Shown in pieces: positions 1 through 5,628 of a DNA stretch of 5,769 nt; the stretch's first letter is position 1; the number at the start of each line of letters is the position of its first letter. Source of the DNA: Treponema sp. Lineage in GTDB: Bacteria; Spirochaetota; Spirochaetia; Treponematales; Breznakiellaceae. The stretch lies in contig JAISEA010000107.1 in NCBI GenBank assembly GCA_031264475.1, forward strand, positions 1-5,769. The letters run 5' to 3'. The position numbers were made by a program, and so were the translations under genes. The notes under the pieces were generated by a model. The model ran no database searches. It saw only the letters and a list, made by a program, of their open reading frames with translations, and was not told the DNA's origin.

Positions 1-33
1 AAAAAATTAACGAATTACCTTGAATCACTCTAA
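1..33 (+). CDS. Possible C-terminal tail of an upstream gene (partial)
   Basis: Reading from base 1 in frame 1 gives ten codons (KKLTNYLESL) and then TAA at 31-33. The other two forward frames stop earlier (8-10) or at 21-23. A strong intrinsic terminator on the same strand begins 27 nt after this stop, which is the spacing expected for the end of a real gene. Ten residues are too few to recognise a family, so the product is unknown. The existence of the gene is inferred mainly from the terminator. The reading would fail if the sequence left of the window does not keep this frame open. Confidence 0.35.
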   Translation, partial: KKLTNYLESL

Positions 34-60
34 AGACTAATTGTAAATTGTAGATTACAG

Positions 61-105
61 ACGGTGGATTGTTCGACAAAAGATTGGCAATTCACCGTTT
101 TTTTT
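61..105 (+). terminator. Rho-independent terminator for an upstream + strand gene
   Basis: The left arm at 61-71 (ACGGTGGATTG) pairs with the right arm at 88-98 (CAATTCACCGT). This gives an 11-bp stem with a single G-U pair and a 16-nt loop, followed directly by eight T (98-105). The T run lies on the + strand side only, so the terminator acts on transcription entering from the left of the window. It is not the terminator of the minus-strand operon. Confidence 0.85.
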
Positions 106-127
106 ATATAAAAACGCAATTATACCC

Positions 128-171
128 GCACCCTTCGGGCGTTCCACTCCACCTTTTGCTAACTGCTATCT
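128..171. repeat. CCCTTCGGG mini-hairpin and TGCTAAC heptamers
   Basis: A small hairpin (CCC TTC GGG, 131-139) sits in a GCACCCTTCGGGCGTTCC context. It is followed by two heptamers, TGCTAAC at 157-163 and TGCTATC at 164-170, ending where the 21-bp minisatellite begins. The same two modules recur in the large gap at the right of the window (CACCCGAAGGGTG at 5091-5103, TGCTAAC units at 5521-5548). They therefore look like dispersed intergenic repeat modules. No coding potential or promoter is seen here. Confidence 0.5.
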
Positions 172-339
172 GAACTTCGAGGTTCCGAGACAGAACCTAG
201 AGGTTCCATGACAGAACCTAGAAGTTCCAAGACAGAACTTCGAGGTTCTATGACAGAACCTAGAGGTTCCAAGACAGAACCTAGAGGTTCCAAGGCGGAA
301 CTTCGAGGTTCTATGACAGAACCTAGAGGTTCCATGATA
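172..339. repeat. Minisatellite, eight 21-bp units with palindromic cores
   Basis: Eight units start at 172, 193, 214, 235, 256, 277, 298 and 319, with an exact 21-bp period. Each unit has a 14-nt core of near-perfect dyad symmetry (GAACCTAGAGGTTC or GAACTTCGAGGTTC, once GAACCTAGAAGTTC) and a 7-nt linker of the CAAGACA / TATGACA type. The TTCG core variant occurs at 172, 235 and 298, exactly every third unit, so a 63-bp higher-order period is superimposed. A degenerate continuation follows 340. The array lies between the left-hand terminator and the end of the kinase-like gene, that is, between convergent genes. Because 21 is a multiple of three it stays open as a TEPRGSK-like peptide, but no gene call is justified. 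Confidence 0.9.
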
Positions 340-448
340 GTATACCTACGAAGTTTCCGTACACCTATACCAAGTTCTGATCTTACTAGATCAAGAAGCG
401 ATCCCGTTTGATATTTTAGTCAGGTATACGAGGGGGGATAATCCTGAC
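340..448. repeat. Nested inverted repeats downstream of the kinase-like gene
   Basis: An 8-bp inverted pair (GTATACCT at 340-347, AGGTATAC at 422-429) encloses a perfect 6-bp hairpin with a 4-nt loop (TGATCT 378-383, AGATCA 388-393). A second pair, GTCAGG (419-424) and CCTGAC (443-448), overlaps the outer arm, so the two could be alternative pairings. No T run follows on either strand, so this is not a standard intrinsic terminator. It lies 53-161 nt past the stop of the minus-strand gene. It may be a transcript 3' end structure or repeat debris. Confidence 0.4.
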
Positions 449-500
449 ATGAATTAAGAGCGTGGTATTTTTTGAAAAGAAAATAAAGCGGCAACGTAGG

Positions 501-1334
501 TTAAGGCACGATGTTATATTCCTGGACTACTTGAATCTCAGAACGTACAGAAAGCGAGGCGTTTTCTTTAATCACAGATTCGGCGGCGGCGGCTACAGTC
601 GCGTCAACGAGAATTTGAGAATTAGCCACTCCGTAGAGTATTATTTTGTTTTCAGAGACGAATACTTCGAGGAAATGGACAGGCAGTTCCTTATTATAGA
701 GGATGTGGTGCTTTATCCTATGAGCAAGAGTCAGCTCTTTAATGCGGATAACCTGTTTTTCCTCAGTTTCTTCGGTGATGAAATAATCGCGGAGACGCTT
801 AATAATTTCCGCGCAAACAGACGGATGCAAATGCCCTGTGTTAATGGTTAAAAGATAATTTTCAGGATTCCTCCATTCTGTGTCAAAGAAGTAATGGTAG
901 AACCCAGACCGATCGTGGTCGCTCTTCTCTATGATTTGTTTTGCCTTTTTTTCATCGCAATGGAAATAGCTCTTTACCCGTTCAATGCGGATTTCAAGCG
1001 GCGCGACGAGGAATATAGACAACACGCCCGGAACATTCTTGAAAATGGCGGATGCGCCCCTTCCCACAACAACCACACTCTCCTCGCCGACCTCCGAAAG
1101 CAACGCCGTTTTGAGGTAGTGCAGATAATTATCCCTGTCTTGAGACAGAGACGCCCAAAACCCCGGCTTACATTCATCGTATTTCTTGAAATTCTTATCC
1201 TCAACGCCAAAGGTTTTGATCTTTTTTTCCAAGATATTCCTGTCAACCAGCTTGTAGTTTAACACCTTGGCAAGTTCACCAGCCGTTTCGTCTCCCAGAG
1301 CCGCCAACTCCCGTGATATAACGATGATCGCCAT
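501..1334 (-). CDS. Cytidylate-kinase-like P-loop protein with C-terminal BON-like domain
   Basis: This 277-residue protein has two apparent parts. Residues 1 to about 185 resemble the cytidylate kinase-like family (nucleotide monophosphate kinase fold): an N-terminal strand IIVISREL running into a helix, VVVVGRGASAIF at 87-98, APLEIRIERV at 111-120 acting as a lid-type Arg region, and the closing DTEWRNPENYLLTINTG at 151-167. The usual glycine-rich loop after ISRE is replaced by AALGDETAGELA (11-22), with no GK[ST], so phosphoryl transfer is uncertain. Residues about 197-273 have the pattern of a BON domain: a helix (LAHRIKHHIL), a strand, KIILYGVANS at 230-239, a helix, then SEIQVVQEY at 265-273. 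The ATG is preceded by a weak AAGGGGA site (1341-1347), and the family-typical N-terminus begins there. It is the last gene of the minus-strand cluster, 153 nt after oadB. The substrate is unknown; it could be a nucleotide sensor rather than a kinase. Confidence 0.8.
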   Translation of the reverse strand: MAIIVISRELAALGDETAGELAKVLNYKLVDRNILEKKIKTFGVEDKNFKKYDECKPGFWASLSQDRDNYLHYLKTALLSEVGEESVVVVGRGASAIFKNVPGVLSIFLVAPLEIRIERVKSYFHCDEKKAKQIIEKSDHDRSGFYHYFFDTEWRNPENYLLTINTGHLHPSVCAEIIKRLRDYFITEETEEKQVIRIKELTLAHRIKHHILYNKELPVHFLEVFVSENKIILYGVANSQILVDATVAAAAESVIKENASLSVRSEIQVVQEYNIVP

Positions 1335-1354
1335 ATATATTCCCCTTTATACAA

Positions 1355-1398
1355 GGAGAGGGGTTATAACGTCCATTTGTCCGCAAACCCCTTACTCC
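1355..1398 (-). other. Imperfect stem-loop in the leader of the kinase-like gene
   Basis: AGGGGTT (1359-1365) pairs with AACCCCT (1386-1392). The stem extends past a 2-nt bulge by GGAG (1355-1358) with CTCC (1395-1398), giving an 11-bp bulged stem with a 20-nt loop. It ends about 20 nt upstream of the start codon. In the transcript it would place GGAG-like sequence in the descending arm, so it might affect translation, but no known riboswitch class is recognised. Confidence 0.4.
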
Positions 1399-1413
1399 TC
1401 ATTCTCAATTCCA

Positions 1414-1464
1414 AAACATCCCGCGCGGTAACGAAAGATACGCAGTGATACACGCGGGATGTTT
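1414..1464 (-). terminator. 12-bp perfect inverted repeat after oadB, possible terminator or attenuator
   Basis: AAACATCCCGCG (1414-1425) and CGCGGGATGTTT (1453-1464) pair perfectly over 12 bp, around a 27-nt loop. On the minus strand the hairpin begins 23 nt after the oadB stop and is followed by a short TTTT run that partly belongs to the stem. The large loop and weak T run make full termination doubtful. Partial termination or protection of the oad mRNA 3' end would fit its place between the pump genes and a functionally different gene. A dispersed palindromic repeat is an alternative. Confidence 0.5.
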
Positions 1465-1487
1465 CACCATAAATCTTTATTCAGAGA

Positions 1488-2906
1488 TCAGCCGTAAGTA
1501 GCGATCATAACGCCCGCGGCAATAGCGGTACCGATAACGCCCGCCACATTCGGTCCCATAGCGTGCATAAGCAAGAAGTTGCCCGGGTCTGATTCAAGCC
1601 CGACCCTGTTAGACACACGAGCCGCCATCGGCACAGCGGATACGCCCGCGGAACCAATGAGTGGGTTGATCTTATCCTTCAAGAAGAGGTTCATTATCTT
1701 TGCAACGCATACGCCTGCGGCTGTCGCTATCGCAAACGCGATGAGACCGATCACCACAATAGAGATAGAACGCGGATTTAAGAACTTCTCAGGAGTCATT
1801 TGGCTTCCTACGCCCAGGGACAGGAAGATCGTTACGATGTTCATCAATTCGTTCTGCATGGTATTAGAAAGCCTATCGACGACCCCTGTTTCCCTCATGA
1901 AGTTGCCGAACATAAGGCACCCGATAAGCGCGGCAGCCGCGGGAATAAACAACACGCACAGTACAAAAACTACCATCGGGAAGAGAATCTTTTCGATCTT
2001 CGGCACGGAGCGTAGCTGTTTCATCTTGATGAGTCGTTCTTTTTGCGTCGTGAGCAGTCTCATAATAGGCGGCTGGATCACAGGCACGAGCGCCATATAA
2101 GAGTAAGCCGCGACAGCTACGGTTGCCAGCAGTTGCGGGGCGAGTTTCGCCGCGATATAGATCGTCGTAGGACCGTCTGCGCCGCCAATGATCGCCACCG
2201 CGCAGGCTTCCTTGAGGTTAAAGTCAACGCCGGGTATCAGGTTCATCGCTGTAATAGCGAAAAGCGTACCAAACACACCGAACTGGGCAGCCGCGCCGAG
2301 CAGGGCGCTCTTAGGATTAGCGATAAGGGGACCGAAGTCCGTCATCGCGCCGATCCCCATGAAGATGATGAGCGGGAAAAATTCGTTACCCACGCCCGCG
2401 CGGTAGATGAGGTCCAGAAAACCCTGATGTTCCCGCATCCCCGCGTCGATACCTTCGGCGATATACCGCCCCGCGTCTCCCATACCCGCAATCGGCACAT
2501 TCACGAACACGATGCCAAAGCCAATGGGGATGAGCAGGAGCGGTTCAAAACCCTTAGCCGCGCCCAAGTAAATAACGATAAGCCCCACAATAACCATGAA
2601 TAGCTCTTGCCATCCGGGTACCTGTATAGGCAGTCCTGCCGGTGTGAGCGCTTCCTTCATGTCGGTGAAGAAAGCGTAAACGCCGGTTGTTCGCACAAGC
2701 TGACCAAGGAAGCCGCCTAAGGAAATCGTCTTAATATCTTCGCTTCCTTCGATAATACCGCCGGGATTGAAGATCGAAGCGTACTCCTGGGCTGGAGCCG
2801 CGTCCTGAGCGAGGATACGCGGCATGAACGAGAATATAAACGCGCCCACAAGGAGGAGTAGGCATATTTTCGTTATAAAAATTGGATCCTTTTTTTTATT
2901 TAGCAT
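1488..2906 (-). CDS. oadB: Oxaloacetate decarboxylase beta subunit, Na+ pump channel
   Basis: This 472-residue integral membrane subunit couples release of CO2 from carboxybiotin to Na+ export. From recalled knowledge of the Klebsiella pneumoniae OadB, its functional residues D203, Y229, N373, G377, S382 and R389 correspond here to D244 (in GGADGPT, 241-247), Y270, N414, G418, S423 and R430. All share a constant offset of 41. Hydrophobic segments run through about 103-140, 172-224, 255-280, 308-335, 352-367, 380-403 and 447-470. The 41 extra N-terminal residues comprise a basic start, a hydrophobic stretch (13-27) and ILAQDAAPA, resembling a cleavable signal peptide or an extra membrane anchor. 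The start has an AAAGGA-type site about 8 nt upstream and lies 21 nt after the oadA stop. A GcdB- or MmdB-type decarboxylase beta subunit is homologous, but the adjacent OadA decides for oxaloacetate. Confidence 0.95.
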   Translation of the reverse strand: MLNKKKDPIFITKICLLLLVGAFIFSFMPRILAQDAAPAQEYASIFNPGGIIEGSEDIKTISLGGFLGQLVRTTGVYAFFTDMKEALTPAGLPIQVPGWQELFMVIVGLIVIYLGAAKGFEPLLLIPIGFGIVFVNVPIAGMGDAGRYIAEGIDAGMREHQGFLDLIYRAGVGNEFFPLIIFMGIGAMTDFGPLIANPKSALLGAAAQFGVFGTLFAITAMNLIPGVDFNLKEACAVAIIGGADGPTTIYIAAKLAPQLLATVAVAAYSYMALVPVIQPPIMRLLTTQKERLIKMKQLRSVPKIEKILFPMVVFVLCVLFIPAAAALIGCLMFGNFMRETGVVDRLSNTMQNELMNIVTIFLSLGVGSQMTPEKFLNPRSISIVVIGLIAFAIATAAGVCVAKIMNLFLKDKINPLIGSAGVSAVPMAARVSNRVGLESDPGNFLLMHAMGPNVAGVIGTAIAAGVMIATYG

Positions 2907-2927
2907 AGATTTTTCCTTTTACTTCTC

Positions 2928-4685
2928 TTACAGAATCTCGGCGACCGGTTGTTCAGACGCGACCTTTGCGCCGGCTGGCACGAGGAAGTGAATCTTACCA
3001 TCTACAATAGCCTTGATTTCGTTTTCCATTTTCATAGCTTCGATGATAAGAATCTCGTCGCCTTTAGAAACCTGTGCGCCCTCGTCAACCGAGAACCTAA
3101 GTACGACGCCGGTAAGCGGCGCCTTGATGACCGTTCCCTCGCCTGTGGGCGCGGTAGTGGACGGCGTTGAGTCAGCGAATGCGCCGCCTGCTATCGGGGC
3201 GACCGCGACTGTACCAGCCGGTTGAACCACCACGTTATAATTCGCGCCGTTCACGTTCACGACATATTTAGCCGCCGAGTTCTTGGAATCAGACGCGGGA
3301 GCCGCGGACCGCTCTTCTGGCTTAAACACGACAGCCCCGTCCGCGCGTTTCTTAAAGAAGTCAGGCGCTATTTTCGGGAACATGGCGTAAGAAAGCACGT
3401 CTTCCACAGCCGGGTTATCAGCGCCGAGCAGTTTCTTGACTTCGTCTTCGAGCTTGGCGTATTCGTTGGGGATGTCGTCCGCAGGGCGGTGGGTGATCTC
3501 CGCGTCTAGCTTCAGAACCGCGAGGGCTTTTTTTACCACGTCTGGGTTCTTAGGCGCGGGACAAGCGCCGTATTTGCCTGCGAGTAAGCCTTGGGACTCC
3601 GCGGTAAGTGTCGCGTAGCGACCTTGCAAGACGTTGAGTACAGCCTGGGTCCCGACGATCTGGCTTGTGGGCGTTACCAAAGAAGGATACCCGAAATCTT
3701 TCTGTACGACGGCGATCTCTTTTAGTACGTCGTCCATCTTATCTAGAGCGTTGTTTTCCTTTAGTTGGCTTTCCATGTTGGAAAGCATTCCGCCGGGCAC
3801 TTGGGATGCGAGGATGCGGGTGTCTGCGCCGAGGAAGCTTGACTCGAATTGCTTGTAATTCTTCTTGATTTCGCGGAAATAAGCGGCGATTTCGAGGAGT
3901 AGTCCAGAGTCGAGTCCGGTATCGTATTCCGTGTCTTTGAAGATTTCCACCATAGTTTCGGTGGGGCTATGGCTTGTTCCCATTGCGAGGGGGGAAATTG
4001 CAGTATCAAGGATTTCCGCGCCAGCTTCGGCGGCTTTTGCTAGGGTTGCTACGGACATACCGGTTGTGGAGTGGGAGTGAATCTCTATAGGGATGGAGAT
4101 TGCTTTTTTCAGCGCCTTAACTAGCTCGTAGGCTTCGTAGGGTTTCAGCAGTCCTGCCATATCCTTGATAGCGAGGCTATCTGCGCCGAGTGTTTCGTAT
4201 TCCTTGGCGAGTTCCACATACTTTTCGCGAGTATGGAAGGGGGTTGTCGCGTAAGAAATGGCGGCTTGGATGTGTTTTCCTGTTTTTTTAGCTGCGTTTG
4301 TAGCGGCTTTGAAGTTGCGCGGGTCGTTCAAGGCGTCGAAGATGCGGAAGACGTCCACGCCGTTTTTTGCTGCGGCTTCGACGAATTTCTCAACCACGTC
4401 GTCTGCGTAGTGGCGGTAGCCCAGAAGGTTTTGTCCGCGCAGGAGCATCATGATTGGGGTATGAGGGAGCGCGGCTTTGAGTTTGCGTAAGCGTTCCCAG
4501 GGGTCTTCGTTGAGGAAGCGCATTGCGGTATCAAAGGTTGCGCCGCCCCAAGCTTCGAGGGCGAAAAACCCGACTTTGTCCAGCTTTTCGCAAATGGGTA
4601 GCATATCCGCGGTAACCATGCGGGTAGCGTAAAGGGACTGATGTGCGTCCCGTAGAATAAGGTCTGTCAGCTTAATTTTAGCCAT
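2928..4685 (-). CDS. oadA: Oxaloacetate decarboxylase alpha subunit with fused biotin carrier
   Basis: This 585-residue subunit transfers the carboxyl group of oxaloacetate to biotin, releasing pyruvate. The carboxyltransferase TIM barrel opens with LRDAHQSLYATR (11-22), where D13 is the expected metal ligand. K174 in IKDMAG matches the active-site lysine, and H203 and H205 in EIHSHSTTG the metal-binding histidines. The conserved carboxylase C-terminal region spans about 285-450. A variable Ala/Ser/Thr/Pro-containing linker (about 456-516) leads to a biotinyl domain (518-585) with EAMKMEN at 549-555, so K552 is biotinylated, 33 residues from the end as is typical. The start at 4685 is chosen because AAGGAGA (4691-4697) lies 5 nt upstream and the family motif begins immediately. 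An upstream ATG at 4859 would add 58 residues overlapping oadG in another frame. Pyruvate carboxylase subunit B is similar, but the flanking oadG and oadB settle the role. Confidence 0.96.
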   Translation of the reverse strand: MAKIKLTDLILRDAHQSLYATRMVTADMLPICEKLDKVGFFALEAWGGATFDTAMRFLNEDPWERLRKLKAALPHTPIMMLLRGQNLLGYRHYADDVVEKFVEAAAKNGVDVFRIFDALNDPRNFKAATNAAKKTGKHIQAAISYATTPFHTREKYVELAKEYETLGADSLAIKDMAGLLKPYEAYELVKALKKAISIPIEIHSHSTTGMSVATLAKAAEAGAEILDTAISPLAMGTSHSPTETMVEIFKDTEYDTGLDSGLLLEIAAYFREIKKNYKQFESSFLGADTRILASQVPGGMLSNMESQLKENNALDKMDDVLKEIAVVQKDFGYPSLVTPTSQIVGTQAVLNVLQGRYATLTAESQGLLAGKYGACPAPKNPDVVKKALAVLKLDAEITHRPADDIPNEYAKLEDEVKKLLGADNPAVEDVLSYAMFPKIAPDFFKKRADGAVVFKPEERSAAPASDSKNSAAKYVVNVNGANYNVVVQPAGTVAVAPIAGGAFADSTPSTTAPTGEGTVIKAPLTGVVLRFSVDEGAQVSKGDEILIIEAMKMENEIKAIVDGKIHFLVPAGAKVASEQPVAEIL

Positions 4686-4690
4686 TGTTT

Positions 4691-4697
4691 TCTCCTT
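4691..4697 (-). promoter_or_regulatory. Ribosome binding site deciding the oadA start
   Basis: On the minus strand the sequence AAGGAGA ends 5 nt before the ATG at 4685 and falls in the 20-nt gap between the oadG stop and oadA. It supports the 585-residue form over the longer open frame that begins inside oadG. Confidence 0.85.
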
Positions 4698-4705
4698 TTT
4701 GAGGG

Positions 4706-4948
4706 CTAATGTGTGGAGCGGTATTCGGTAACTGCCGCTGTTATAGCTGCTGTTACTGCCGCGTCTCCGCCCGTAGTCCTCGTGGGTGGTTTTGACTTTG
4801 CGGGTTCCTCGTCCGCAAGTCCCATTCTTTGAATTATCTTTCCAACGAGTGTTACACAAACGATCATTATTATCAAGAATGCAAACACTGTTCCCATGCC
4901 GAGCAGGGTCAATACCCCGCTCTGTTCAAACATTTGACCTATGGTCAT
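4706..4948 (-). CDS. oadG: Oxaloacetate decarboxylase gamma subunit
   Basis: This 80-residue protein has one membrane segment (about 12-36, with the family-like GMGTVFAFLIIMI at 17-29). A short charged and Pro/Thr-containing linker follows (46-60), then a C-terminal helix, AAVTAAITAAVTEYR (63-77), of the type that docks on OadA. In the complex the gamma subunit anchors the alpha subunit to OadB in the inner membrane. It is at the short end for the family, and its tail has a single His at the last position, so the metal-binding tail described for some gamma subunits is not evident. The start at 4948 is chosen because GGAGG (4953-4957) lies 4 nt upstream. The in-frame ATG at 5011 lacks such a site and would add an implausible Cys/Tyr-rich leader. 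It is the first gene of the operon, with oadA 20 nt downstream. Confidence 0.88.
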   Translation of the reverse strand: MTIGQMFEQSGVLTLLGMGTVFAFLIIMIVCVTLVGKIIQRMGLADEEPAKSKPPTRTTGGDAAVTAAITAAVTEYRSTH

Positions 4949-4993
4949 AATTCCTCCAAATATAATAGTGTAAAATAAAATTGTAGTTACGCA

Positions 4994-5022
4994 ATAATAA
5001 CAAAGTTTCATACTTTCCGCAA
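4994..5022 (-). promoter_or_regulatory. Candidate promoter of the oad operon
   Basis: On the minus strand TTGCGG (5017-5022) is separated by 17 nt from TATTAT (4994-4999). This predicts a start near 4987 and a leader of about 39 nt ending in a strong GGAGG site. The region is AT-rich, in contrast with the GC-rich repeats just upstream. The fit is 4/6 and 5/6 to the sigma-70 consensus with ideal spacing. Other overlapping AT-rich hexamers exist, so the exact choice is tentative. Confidence 0.4.
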
Positions 5023-5047
5023 GGAGGCGAAGCCCGCACCAAGGGTA

Positions 5048-5137
5048 TCAGACGACTTCCTCACCCGAAGGGCGGGCGTTGTCCGAAAGGCACCCGAAGG
5101 GTGTCAGACGACTTCTCAACGGGCGTTGTCCGAAAGG
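5048..5137. repeat. Duplicated segment with CACCCGAAGGGTG hairpin
   Basis: TCAGACGACTTC occurs at 5048-5059 and 5104-5115, and GGGCGTTGTCCGAAAGG at 5074-5090 and 5121-5137. They form two copies of one segment, the second about 9 nt shorter. Between them is a perfect 5-bp hairpin with a 3-nt loop (CACCC GAA GGGTG, 5091-5103), and a variant (CACCCGAAGGGCG) lies at 5063-5075. The block lies just upstream of the candidate oad promoter. No coding function is supported. Confidence 0.75.
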
Positions 5138-5183
5138 AACGCCGCTGTCCCCGACAAGCACAGCTAAATAATAAGAAGGGGAC

Positions 5184-5511
5184 GCGAAGGTGCCAGACAC
5201 CCGCGAAGTGCCAGACATCCGCAAGGTGCCAGACACCCGCAAGGTGCCAGACACCCGCGAAGTGCCGACACCCGCAAGGTGCCAGACACCCGCGAAGTGC
5301 CGACACCTGCAAGGTGCCAGACACCCGCGCAGTGCCAGACACCCGCGCCTAGCCCTCGTGCCCTGCCCCCGCCCGCCCGGACATCTGCGAAGTGCCAGAC
5401 ACCGGCAAGGTGCCAGACACCCGCGAAGGTGCCAGACACTCGCGAAGTGCCAGACACCTGCGAAGTACCGACATCTGCGCCTAGCCCTCGTGCCCTGACC
5501 CCGCCCGCCCG
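5184..5511. repeat. Compound 18-bp minisatellite with repeated 35-bp tail
   Basis: Units of the form GTGCCAGACACCCGCGAA start at 5190, 5208, 5226, 5244, 5262, 5279, 5297, 5314 and 5332, then at 5392, 5410, 5429, 5447 and 5465 (as GTACC). The spacing is 18 bp, with single-base slips to 17 (units lacking the A of CCAGA) and 19. Each block ends with the same 35-bp GC-rich tail, 5345-5379 and 5477-5511, differing at one position. The structure is therefore [nine units + tail][partial unit, five units + tail]. The units have dyad symmetry (GTG...CAC inside CGCG...CGCG). The array fills the divergent gap between oadG and the lipoprotein gene. Open frames across it reflect only the multiple-of-three period. 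Confidence 0.92.
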
Positions 5512-5520
5512 TCTTTCCTT

Positions 5521-5548
5521 TGCTAACTGCTAACTGCTAACTGCTAAT
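5521..5548. repeat. Four tandem TGCTAAC heptamers
   Basis: TGCTAAC occurs at 5521, 5528 and 5535, followed by TGCTAAT at 5542. The array ends 15 nt upstream of the -35 box of the lipoprotein promoter. A two-unit version lies at 157-170. Because it sits next to a promoter, copy-number change could alter upstream spacing, but no effect is demonstrated. Confidence 0.8.
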
Positions 5549-5562
5549 TATTTTTTCCTGTC

Positions 5563-5591
5563 TTGACAAAAACGAAAAATCGTATGATACT
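5563..5591 (+). promoter_or_regulatory. Sigma-70-type promoter of the lipoprotein gene
   Basis: A perfect TTGACA (5563-5568) is followed after 17 nt by GATACT (5586-5591), a 4/6 match to TATAAT. The expected start is near 5598, giving a leader of about 30 nt. TATGAT at 5583-5588 is an alternative -10, but with a spacer of only 14 nt. Confidence 0.7.
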
Positions 5592-5615
5592 ATGCTAAAT
5601 CTTAATGTATTAGTT

Positions 5616-5622
5616 AAAGGAG
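5616..5622 (+). promoter_or_regulatory. Ribosome binding site of the lipoprotein gene
   Basis: AAAGGAG lies 6 nt upstream of the ATG at 5629 and fixes this start, even though the frame closes early in the sequence as written. Confidence 0.85.
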
Positions 5623-5628
5623 TTTTTT

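Noticed and set aside
208..411. 67-residue TEPRGSK-repeat open frame on the + strand
   Set aside because: It is a translation of the 21-bp minisatellite. The period is a multiple of three and lacks stops, so frames stay open by default. The unit has palindromic DNA symmetry, and there is no dedicated RBS or promoter.
419..448. Intrinsic terminator for the minus-strand operon
   Set aside because: The GTCAGG/CCTGAC stem is short with an 18-nt loop and has no T run after it on the minus strand.
462..1262. Open frames on the + strand opposite the kinase-like gene
   Set aside because: The minus-strand frame has recognisable family motifs. The + strand frames are antisense shadows without motifs or RBS.
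1346..1375. Promoter TGGACG-N18-TATAAA for the kinase-like gene
   Set aside because: The -10 box would overlap the ribosome binding site and put the transcript start within about 5 nt of the ATG, so it is probably fortuitous.
1579..4490. Many + strand open frames opposite oadB and oadA
   Set aside because: These are shadows of strongly conserved minus-strand genes. None shows a recognisable domain.
4686..4859. 58-residue N-terminal extension of OadA from the ATG at 4859
   Set aside because: It would overlap oadG in another frame and its sequence is low-complexity and unlike the family. The ATG at 4685 has an ideal RBS.
4949..5011. 21-residue extension of OadG from the ATG at 5011
   Set aside because: There is no good RBS and it lies at the candidate promoter. 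GGAGG before 4948 fits better.
5144..5183. Inverted repeats GCTGT/ACAGC and GTCCCC/GGGGAC before the 18-bp array
   Set aside because: Short arms with long loops that compete with each other, as expected by chance in this repeat-rich sequence.
5184..5511. CRISPR-like array
   Set aside because: Units are contiguous 17-19-bp tandem repeats with no unique spacers, and no cas gene is present.
5048..5533. Several Cys/Gly- or Pro-rich open frames on both strands across the right-hand repeats
   Set aside because: All arise from the 18-bp units and the duplicated segment, overlap each other in several frames, and lack a supporting start signal.
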